Shown: positions 6,115 through 12,184 of the stretch, in pieces
How the letters are laid out: each line of letters opens with the position of its first letter
Position numbering within the stretch: the first letter of the stretch is position 1
From: a virus
DNA length: 20,197 bases
Direction: 5' to 3' (one strand)
Virus record (IMG/VR): IMGVR_UViG_3300025896_002212
Span: 1 to 20,197 of that record
Translations under genes and position numbers: made by a program
Notes under the pieces: generated by a model
What the model saw: only the letters and a program-made list of their open reading frames with translations
Told to the model about the DNA's origin: nothing
Database searches by the model: none

Positions 6115-6573
6115 TTATTTTAACAGTTCTGGATTCTCATAGATGTTGCCGATGACTTCGCAAACTTCGTTACGGTGGCAGTCCCTTTGTTCATAAAACA
6201 TTCCCAAAAACTTGCGGTCTACAATCGCTAGTTGCTCTTTAACATTTATGGTAGACCAGCAGGCGAAGCTTTCCGACCAAACAACTTGGTGTGTTGACAC
6301 ATGGTTTTTCATGTAGTGGTCTTTAACAATATCCCCCTCATAAATCTCGATACCGTTCTTGTCCTTGAGGCCGGTGTATCTAAGCAATTTCCCATTAGCC
6401 ACAGCTAATTGCTTCATCAAAACCTCCCACGGATGGATATGCGGCTCCTCGACCGGCGAGTTTGAATCGGTGTGGCTCATAGCCTCGACGAGCTCAAGTG
6501 TCCAGGCAAGCGCCCATAGTTCAGCCATGCCGTCTTGTGGTGACCAGACTTTAAATTTAATGTCGTCGTTCAT
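6115..6573 (-). CDS. YopX family protein
   Basis: A 152-residue member of the YopX family, found widely in phages and prophages and without an established function. The family signature is plain: LLRYTGLKDKNGIEIYEGD at 63 to 81, just before IVK, and a closing EVIGNIYENPELL at about 139 to 151. The N-terminal part (FKVWSPQDG) is also normal for the family, with an insertion between about 20 and 50. The start has GGGGAGG 5 to 6 bases upstream and overlaps the exonuclease gene by 4 bases (ATGA). It lies between recombination genes in one early operon. Confidence 0.88.
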   Translation of the reverse strand: MNDDIKFKVWSPQDGMAELWALAWTLELVEAMSHTDSNSPVEEPHIHPWEVLMKQLAVANGKLLRYTGLKDKNGIEIYEGDIVKDHYMKNHVSTHQVVWSESFACWSTINVKEQLAIVDRKFLGMFYEQRDCHRNEVCEVIGNIYENPELLK

Positions 6574-7184
6574 AAGGACCTCCCCTCAATAGCAGACACC
6601 AGCATTGCAACGCGTTCACGCACCCACGGCAGTGCCGCGCCGATATCTTTCATCTTAAATTCTTTAGTAATGATCTTATAGCCGAGGATCTCGGTCTGCT
6701 GCCGGTTCCAAATCTCAACTAGGTAGGCGATCCGCTTAATTCGGATATCGTGAAGCCCAGCCTGGTAAGCGTAGATCGGAAGCTGTTTTGATTTCGAGTA
6801 TCGTTGGACGGCCAGGAGCTCGCCCATAGCGAACGAATCGGCGATGAGGGTCTTGTAGTCGACTATTGTGCTAATATCCGCGCAAACCGCATCAGGACGG
6901 CTGTGGAGCACAACATCGGGCAGAATCTCACTAACAAATTCTTGTTCGACATGACTAATCGGCCAGTCTAGGCCAAAACATTCGGGGATTCGGCCAGTGC
7001 GCTTGCCCTCATTTTCCCACATATCGTGCCTATCGGTTCCAAACTCCATATTGTCGCTTTTGAAGCTTTCGCGGGTTCCCAGGCGCTCGTCGATCACACG
7101 ATCGATTTGCCCCGCTGTGCAGCGGCTCAGTTCGGTATAGCGAGTATGGATTTTGCCATCGTCGGCGTAAAGATAATCAGCCAT
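6570..7184 (-). CDS. PD-(D/E)XK exonuclease, RecB/Cas4-like, partner of RecT
   Basis: A 204-residue nuclease of the PD-(D/E)XK superfamily. I see the helical motif FGTDRHDMWE around H53 (the family His), an acidic residue before the core (about E80), then RPDAV with D98 and IVDYK with D109 and K111, which form the D-(E/D)xK active centre, and the RecB-type QxxxY motif at Q134 to Y138 (QLPIY) followed by AYQAG. Such enzymes resect double-stranded DNA ends in phage recombination, and the RecT-like gene immediately upstream (8-base overlap) supplies the annealing partner, equivalent to RecE/RecT or lambda Exo/Beta. Cas4-type cysteines for an iron-sulfur cluster are not visible. The ribosome binding site is weak, so translation probably couples to RecT. 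Confidence 0.85.
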   Translation of the reverse strand: MADYLYADDGKIHTRYTELSRCTAGQIDRVIDERLGTRESFKSDNMEFGTDRHDMWENEGKRTGRIPECFGLDWPISHVEQEFVSEILPDVVLHSRPDAVCADISTIVDYKTLIADSFAMGELLAVQRYSKSKQLPIYAYQAGLHDIRIKRIAYLVEIWNRQQTEILGYKIITKEFKMKDIGAALPWVRERVAMLVSAIEGRSL

Positions 7185-7974
7185 TGGTGTTTATTCTGGC
7201 CGGCTTGAATGGAACGGCTTTAAGTTCTTTGTGCTTGGCCTCGGCCGCAGCCATCAGTTCCTTGCGGTTGTCTATTTTAGCTGACAGCTCGGCAGGTTTT
7301 TTATTGGTGCCGAGATCGTAATCGTCTGACACTTCGACAATACCCATAGCCGAACCAAGCACGTCAGGAATGTATGTGCTAATGATTAAACTGATCACGC
7401 CATAGCGCAGCTTCTTAATTCGGTTCATACCAGGACGCCAGCCAATTTTAAGTTTGCCGTAGCTGTCGGTCGTGTAGCCGGATGCCACAGCGTCAGCAAA
7501 CGTGAACGTCTCAACGTACTTTTCGCGACCTTTGGTGACGGTCGCAGTGCAAGATTCTTGGCTTTCGTTTGAATACTTAATTTTCCAACCATGTTCGGAC
7601 AGCCGGCGGATCGTGGCCTTGCCCCACACGTTGATCGCACCGTTGACTGGATAAAGCGAGTTCATCGCTTCCATTGGCTTCATTCCCATTTCAGCGCCGG
7701 TTTGCAAACCAACCAGCACTTGCTCGGCCGTCTCCCAAACTTTCGGAATGGCACCGGAACGTATGAAATCGTTGGCCAACGCCTTTAGCTGAATATAGAG
7801 ATTTGGGTCCAAAAAGTTCGTGGCAGTGGTGTCACGAATCGTCATTGGTTTTGAGGCTTCGGGGGGTGCTACTGCTGTCTGCGACGGCTCGAGCTCCCCT
7901 TTGAATACCTCAGCGGTTTCTTCTGGGCTTGGTACCGAAAATTCGGGACCATTAGTTGATGTTGGATCGGTCAT
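7177..7974 (-). CDS. recT: RecT-like single-strand annealing protein
   Basis: This 265-residue protein is a RecT-family single-strand annealing protein, used for phage homologous recombination and concatemer formation. After an unstructured Pro/Ser/Thr-rich N-terminus (1 to 50) comes the conserved core: helices at 55 to 80, GLQTGAEMGMKPMEAMNSLY at 89 to 108, then PVNGAINVWGKA at 109 to 120, beta strands around KIKYSNES and ATVTKGREKYVETFTFADA, and a helical segment MNRIKKLRYGVISLII at 183 to 198. The long disordered N-terminus differs from short RecT proteins. The start has AAGGAG 6 bases upstream; the leader carries a shared promoter/operator element (8005 to 8036), and a putative origin lies directly beyond it. 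It is the first gene of the early operon. Confidence 0.88.
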   Translation of the reverse strand: MTDPTSTNGPEFSVPSPEETAEVFKGELEPSQTAVAPPEASKPMTIRDTTATNFLDPNLYIQLKALANDFIRSGAIPKVWETAEQVLVGLQTGAEMGMKPMEAMNSLYPVNGAINVWGKATIRRLSEHGWKIKYSNESQESCTATVTKGREKYVETFTFADAVASGYTTDSYGKLKIGWRPGMNRIKKLRYGVISLIISTYIPDVLGSAMGIVEVSDDYDLGTNKKPAELSAKIDNRKELMAAAEAKHKELKAVPFKPARINTNG

Positions 7975-8004
7975 AGCGGGCTCCTTTTTTAAATGTACCT
8001 ACTA

Positions 8005-8036
8005 AGCATAGTTAGGAGCTGCTCGCATTGCAAGCA
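8005..8036 (-). promoter_or_regulatory. Candidate promoter and operator for the RecT operon
   Basis: Second exact copy of the 21-base element (8016 to 8036) whose core is gctcgcattgcaagc. On the minus strand it supplies TTGCAA (8028 to 8033), a 17-base spacer and TATGCT (8005 to 8010), giving a plausible sigma-70-type promoter 30 to 60 bases before the RecT start. The dyad covers the -35, so a bound protein could block or modulate it. The exact repeat before the first gene of two adjacent early units argues for shared control. Confidence 0.6.
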
Positions 8037-8040
8037 CTTT

Positions 8041-8284
8041 ATTTTTCACTAATTACTATAATAGTTAATATATAAATAGTAGTAGTTATAGGGCCTGTGG
8101 ATAATGTGTATAAGTTTACGAGCGTCTCTACCCACCTTTGTTAGTAAAAACATAAGCGAAAAAGCGGGGTGTGGATTGCCTGTGGATTCAGTGTGGATAA
8201 CTTTGGGATAACTATTCTATCAGAGACGCTCGCATTTATTTACCCACTACTTATACCCATGTTATCCACAGGTTATGCACAACT
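8041..8284. other. Putative replication origin with DnaA boxes
   Basis: This gene-free stretch has an A/T-rich block (about 8041 to 8090) next to a cluster of DnaA boxes (consensus TTWTNCACA). Reverse-oriented perfect copies TGTGGATAA are at 8096 to 8104 and 8192 to 8200; TGTGTATAA at 8105 to 8113 is also a full match. Two weaker reverse sites, TGTGGATTG (8170 to 8178) and TGTGGATTC (8181 to 8189), match 7 of 9. Forward sites are TTATCCACA at 8262 to 8270 (perfect), TTATGCACA at 8273 to 8281 (full match) and TTATACCCA at 8251 to 8259 (one mismatch). An 11-base inverted repeat (8119 to 8129 with 8222 to 8232) encloses the middle. This layout resembles a bacterial oriC and suggests that the phage or element uses host DnaA for initiation. 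The sites are seen; initiation is inferred. Confidence 0.75.
8119..8232. repeat. 11-base inverted repeat inside the putative origin
   Basis: CGAGCGTCTCT at 8119 to 8129 is the exact reverse complement of AGAGACGCTCG at 8222 to 8232, 92 bases apart. The arms enclose three of the reverse DnaA-box-like sites. The right arm is followed by CATT, so GCTCGCATT there repeats part of the promoter/operator core at 8016 to 8036. It may be an origin-specific protein site or a large hairpin. Confidence 0.7.
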
Positions 8285-8292
8285 TTTAAGTA

Positions 8293-8535
8293 TTACTTGC
8301 GAGTGTCCGCAATAGGAGTAGAGCCCTCGATCGGTACGCTCGCAAAGAGCGGCATCTGCTCACTCTGGATTGCCCCATTCACTAAAGCCACTTGGCCGAC
8401 AGCACCGGCAAAATTATTCTCAATATAGGCCTCGACTGATTCGTCATAAACGGCCTCATCAATGACACCTTTCTTAACCAAGCCCCATGCCAGGTGTTCG
8501 AAATTCCGAAGTCCATCATGCTCGTAAGTGCTCAT
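8293..8535 (-). CDS. Hypothetical protein at the end of the late operon, 80 residues
   Basis: No family is recognised. It is a small acidic protein with a likely helical N-terminal half (NFEHLAWGLVKKGVIDEAVYDESVE region) and no membrane segment. It starts inside the end of the tail fibre-like gene with a 4-base ATGA overlap and GAGG 7 bases upstream. Being last in the tail module, it could be a tail-tip accessory or a fibre chaperone. No terminator is seen after it before the origin. Confidence 0.65.
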   Translation of the reverse strand: MSTYEHDGLRNFEHLAWGLVKKGVIDEAVYDESVEAYIENNFAGAVGQVALVNGAIQSEQMPLFASVPIEGSTPIADTRK

Positions 8536-9122
8536 GGTGCCGCCTCGTAAGTAAAGGTACCGTATATCGATTTACCCGCGCCCCATGCTCCTGGTGATGA
8601 AGAAGAAAAACCAGCCTCTAGTACGTTAGAACCTGATGCCGAAGCCTGCACGATGTCGCCGTGGGTAGTGTCTGAAAATCGGATGATACCGCCGCAAGCA
8701 TTGGCCGAACCGGCGTTTATGCGCAGTGGCCCGAAAGGCATAGCGGCTGCCTGTGAAACGGCAGGGACAGGTAGCGTAAAGGTCGGCACTCCGGTACCCA
8801 TAGCGCTTGTGCTCCCCAGAACAACAGATATACGGCCAATAATCGTATTGCCGATTCGAGTATATTTGCACGCCTGAACGGCGTCACCAATAGTAAGAAT
8901 AGTCCAAGTTGGGGTCCAGTCACTCCATGCGCCCCCGAGTTCGCCGGTCGTGGTTGACAGTTTAGAGTTAGTAATTACACCGGCCGGAATATTATTAAAA
9001 AAGAACGTAATAAGATTTGCTAAAGTGAATCGTTTGGTTGTTGGGCCGGAGGCGGCGTTACCGAGCAAATAGTCCGCGCTGGCGGGACTTGTATTATTTG
9101 GCTGCCCGGATATTTTAGTCAT
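8532..9122 (-). CDS. Tail fibre-like protein
   Basis: The 196-residue protein opens with MTKISGQPNNTSPASADYLL and GPTTKRFTLANLI, the short virion-attachment segment common to many siphophage fibre proteins (pattern: tsaDyl...g.tkrftlanl). The middle WSDWTPTWT and the KYTRIGNTIIGRISV strand (about 86 to 101) belong to a beta-rich C-terminal domain found on phage fibres and head decorations, which probably binds a host surface glycan. It ends in Ser/Gly-rich beta structure. It sits directly after the tail hub gene, the usual place for receptor-binding proteins. The start lacks a strong ribosome binding site and follows the hub stop by 9 bases. A fibre role is likely; receptor identity is unknown. 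Confidence 0.78.
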   Translation of the reverse strand: MTKISGQPNNTSPASADYLLGNAASGPTTKRFTLANLITFFFNNIPAGVITNSKLSTTTGELGGAWSDWTPTWTILTIGDAVQACKYTRIGNTIIGRISVVLGSTSAMGTGVPTFTLPVPAVSQAAAMPFGPLRINAGSANACGGIIRFSDTTHGDIVQASASGSNVLEAGFSSSSPGAWGAGKSIYGTFTYEAAP

Positions 9123-9131
9123 AAGCTCATT

Positions 9132-11408
9132 CTACGTTGGTGTGTCCGGGTTATCAATCGTTTGTTCGTCGGTAAGACCCTTGCGGATTTCTTCGACCTT
9201 GCCGGACGGCTTTTTAGGTAATACCCCCAGTGATAGCGTAACCCCTGTTTTATGTGGAGTTTTGCCAACAATTTGCAAAATTAGATCATCGACAAAGTTT
9301 CCAAATCCCTGAAACCCAATAGTCTCACCAATATGGAAAAGCGTGGTATCGATCGTTTGGTCCAGAATCGTCACTGGCGTTATGTATTCCTCGGCGCTGT
9401 GCGCGGCCGAGTAGTTCTGTGCGATCAATAGGGCAACGGCGTCGTCGGTAACGTGGTTATCGGTGAGTTGCTTTAAGCCAACACGGTTTATAGCCAGTGA
9501 GGCTGCATCTTCGTACTTAACAAATGTGTTCACGCCGGCCGTCGGACCGCCAGTAAAGTAAACCCGGTTGGCGATGTTTTCTTTTGTGGCCTCAATTTCT
9601 AGTAGGTTGATATGCCGACCCTTAACTAACGTATGATCCGCTGTGGCGCTCACAGGCTGGAAATAAAGCGTTGAATCGGCCGGTTCGACATACCAATACC
9701 AATCTTCCGGTGCGAGGCTTACAATGGCCTCAATTGCCTGCTTAATGGTTTGGTATTTAAAGTCATAGTCGGTTGAAACCCCAGTGTCCGCGTAGCCGGC
9801 CGCTAATGAATCGGGGACTGGATCCAGGTGTGCCAGCCCAAAGTATAGTGCTGGGTTTGAAGTGCTATATGTGGCGCTGAATGATGAGTTGTTAAAGGTG
9901 GCACGAGCAATATAAAGTTGGCCAACACCTGTTGCGGTGATTGGCAGATCAGACGAACCGGCACCATACATATTTAAGGTACCGAACCCACCCTGATTGA
10001 AGAATAATAGTAAGAAATAATCGTGGCCGGCTTGTAAGGTGACTGGTGTGGCAATTTCAAAAGTAGTTACTTGAGCGGTGGTGTTAGTGATGGTTTGAGG
10101 GGTAGCTGTTGCGATAAGCGTGCTGCTGCCGTTGTTATCATAATTCCCAACACCACCGATAACAGTCACACCATCACCGGAGGGATCACCCTCATAAATC
10201 GCGACACCCACAAGACAGCTTCCACTACTCACACCTAAATAAAGTTGGATTAGGTTCGTAAGCGTGTCGGCCGTAGGGGTAAATATTTGCGCATACGAGC
10301 ACGACCAGTAACCGGACGGCACGGTTGAACCATGAGCAATTTGTGAAAGATAAGGAACGACCGGGCTGGGCGGGATTAGAATGTGGCCGCCGCGATTTGC
10401 GTAGTCCTCCATAATGCTGGTGAGCATAAAGGTTGGGTCCTCACTGGTGTAGCTACCGACGAGCGAGCCACCAAACTCCCACAAAATGAAGTACATATCA
10501 TAACTGGAGTATTGTGTTGGTGCTCCCCAAGTTGTACCACTAAACGAAGCCAGCCAAAGCGTGCCGTTGGCGTAAGGGTTTGAGCTGCTGCCGTAGGCAT
10601 AGGCCCAGTCATTGCCGCTAAAACTAAGTCGGAAATAATAGGTTGTGCCAGTGGATAGATCAGTCGAAGCGTTGAGGCCAATTTTAACATTCTCTTGGGC
10701 TTTGGGTGTTACGAGCACCGTGCCCGAAGCCACAGTCGGGTCGTTCCCGAGATCCGGCGACGCGCCAATCTGCTCCTGGATAATTACGGAAACATAGCCG
10801 GTTTCGACGCAAGACATTTGCACAGTGATCGCCGAAACGGTTTTGGTAAGGGGCATCGTGAAAGTCTGTATAACCGTTTCCTGGAAGTCGTGTGGTGGGC
10901 TGCCGAAACGGTTATACATACCAACGCTATCGCTTTGAGTAATATATGCCGAATCGCCAGTTTGAACTAAGAAGTTTTGGGTGTCTTGGCCCTCACTCAA
11001 GCAGGTAATTTCGATATCGTCGCCACCGCCAAAAACGGCTTTCCATTTGGATATATAGCCCTCAAAAACAGTAACGCCGTTGGGGTGATACGAAGAAAAC
11101 TCGATAACTTTAATCGTGTTGTGGTTACGAATTAGGTTATCTTCGTTGCTGTCGCCGATTGTGTTCGGTTGGCCGTCGGAGATAATCGGGTTGTCGCTTT
11201 CGTCGGTAATTGGATCGCCGGCCTCGTCAGTAAAAGCTTCGACCGACCTGGTAATTACGTTGGCGCTTTGTCCAACTGAAATAATGACCTGCGTGCCAAT
11301 TGAAGCAATCGGCTGGCTATAGGTAAAATCAGACGTAACGTCTTGCAAGACACCTAAGAATACGCCAGCTCGTGATATTTCATAGCGGTGGGTTTTTTGC
11401 AATGACAT
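9132..11408 (-). CDS. Tail hub/tail-associated protein with two inserted beta modules
   Basis: This 758-residue protein is in the position of the siphophage baseplate hub (Tal/gp27-like), downstream of tape measure and distal tail protein. Hub pieces are recognisable at residues 1 to 155 (YEISRAGVFLGVLQDV, then FEGYISKW and DDIEITCLSEGQD), at about 316 to 345 (DPTFMLTSIMEDYANRGG) and from 540 on (YQTIKQAIEAIVSLAPEDWY, then YVEPADSTLYFQP). Between them lie two beta-sandwich-like insertions, about 165 to 315 and 360 to 528, that resemble each other: both have an FT(M/P) start, a central Tyr-rich strand (TGTTYYFRLSF and AGHDYFLLLFF) and a closing YF(I/G)L. They are candidate carbohydrate-binding modules. 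A peptidase domain is not visible. The protein probably holds fibres and touches the cell surface. Coding is certain; module function is inferred. Confidence 0.83.
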   Translation of the reverse strand: MSLQKTHRYEISRAGVFLGVLQDVTSDFTYSQPIASIGTQVIISVGQSANVITRSVEAFTDEAGDPITDESDNPIISDGQPNTIGDSNEDNLIRNHNTIKVIEFSSYHPNGVTVFEGYISKWKAVFGGGDDIEITCLSEGQDTQNFLVQTGDSAYITQSDSVGMYNRFGSPPHDFQETVIQTFTMPLTKTVSAITVQMSCVETGYVSVIIQEQIGASPDLGNDPTVASGTVLVTPKAQENVKIGLNASTDLSTGTTYYFRLSFSGNDWAYAYGSSSNPYANGTLWLASFSGTTWGAPTQYSSYDMYFILWEFGGSLVGSYTSEDPTFMLTSIMEDYANRGGHILIPPSPVVPYLSQIAHGSTVPSGYWSCSYAQIFTPTADTLTNLIQLYLGVSSGSCLVGVAIYEGDPSGDGVTVIGGVGNYDNNGSSTLIATATPQTITNTTAQVTTFEIATPVTLQAGHDYFLLLFFNQGGFGTLNMYGAGSSDLPITATGVGQLYIARATFNNSSFSATYSTSNPALYFGLAHLDPVPDSLAAGYADTGVSTDYDFKYQTIKQAIEAIVSLAPEDWYWYVEPADSTLYFQPVSATADHTLVKGRHINLLEIEATKENIANRVYFTGGPTAGVNTFVKYEDAASLAINRVGLKQLTDNHVTDDAVALLIAQNYSAAHSAEEYITPVTILDQTIDTTLFHIGETIGFQGFGNFVDDLILQIVGKTPHKTGVTLSLGVLPKKPSGKVEEIRKGLTDEQTIDNPDTPT

Positions 11409-11410
11409 GG

Positions 11411-12184
11411 CTAATACCGCTTATAATACTCGGCTGAAATTGTGTAATTGCGAGTGGTTAGGGTATCGGAGTAATCGAGCGAACCGGGGCCAGCTTCCCA
11501 TTGAGGCAGTGCGCCGACGCCCAGTATTTCATCGCCGTTTAGGGTTATAATCTTGTTTCGCGAATCAATCACGAGCACGTCTGCGGTCGCAAAAGTATTA
11601 GTGATAGTAACCTGCTGGCCTGTATTGGGGTTTCCCACAACAACATCCTTGAGCGTGCCCCCGGTCACAGCGTTAAATACGATCGTAATCACTGGCACCT
11701 GGAATTCTGCGCTACCGCCAACAATAAAGTTGTCGGTGCTGCTTGAGCCGGTTCGCGTTGAGCTAAACAGGGTGGTAGGTGTCACAGCATAGCCATATGG
11801 ATCTGAGCAGATAAATTCTATTTCGATCGTGGCATGGCCACCCTCAACTTCCGAAACGGAGTAATTGCTATAAGTTGCTGTCCATTGCCGGCTACTTGAA
11901 CCATAGTTAGTAACAAGTGCCGCCTCTCTCGGGTGTAAAAGGGCCCTTAATTGATCGATAGAATCATCTAAAAGTTCGCGGGTATTGCGGCCTATTTCGA
12001 CTTTAATATTCATTTTATTGCCGGTAAACCACGCTGAGGTTGTGACTGATTTATTAGATCCAGCCAAAGGCGAATTGTTCACAACGCGATTTGCCGCCCT
12101 ATATGGATCTCTGCCAATTACAATCAGCCCAGTAACATAAGTTGCAAAATCTTTGCCGTTAAAGCTTACTGTTGGCCTGGTCAT
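11411..12184 (-). CDS. Distal tail protein (Dit)
   Basis: This 257-residue protein is the distal tail (Dit, Sipho_tail family) protein, which forms the hexameric ring joining the tail tube to the hub. It has the N-terminal FNGKDF/Y motif, then NRVVNNSPLAGSNKSVTTSAW, a beta-barrel region with IEIEFICSDPYGY at about 122 to 134, and a C-terminal galectin-like half with VITIVFNAV and a closing DYSDTLTTRNYTISAEYYK. Its place between tape measure (4-base overlap) and hub confirms it. The ribosome binding site is weak, so coupling to the tape measure gene is likely. Confidence 0.85.
   Translation of the reverse strand: MTRPTVSFNGKDFATYVTGLIVIGRDPYRAANRVVNNSPLAGSNKSVTTSAWFTGNKMNIKVEIGRNTRELLDDSIDQLRALLHPREAALVTNYGSSSRQWTATYSNYSVSEVEGGHATIEIEFICSDPYGYAVTPTTLFSSTRTGSSSTDNFIVGGSAEFQVPVITIVFNAVTGGTLKDVVVGNPNTGQQVTITNTFATADVLVIDSRNKIITLNGDEILGVGALPQWEAGPGSLDYSDTLTTRNYTISAEYYKRY

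Noticed and set aside
8293-8535. Holin or lysis protein at the end of the late operon
   Set aside because: The protein has no hydrophobic segment and no catalytic motif, so a lysis role is unsupported. No lysis gene is visible in the window.
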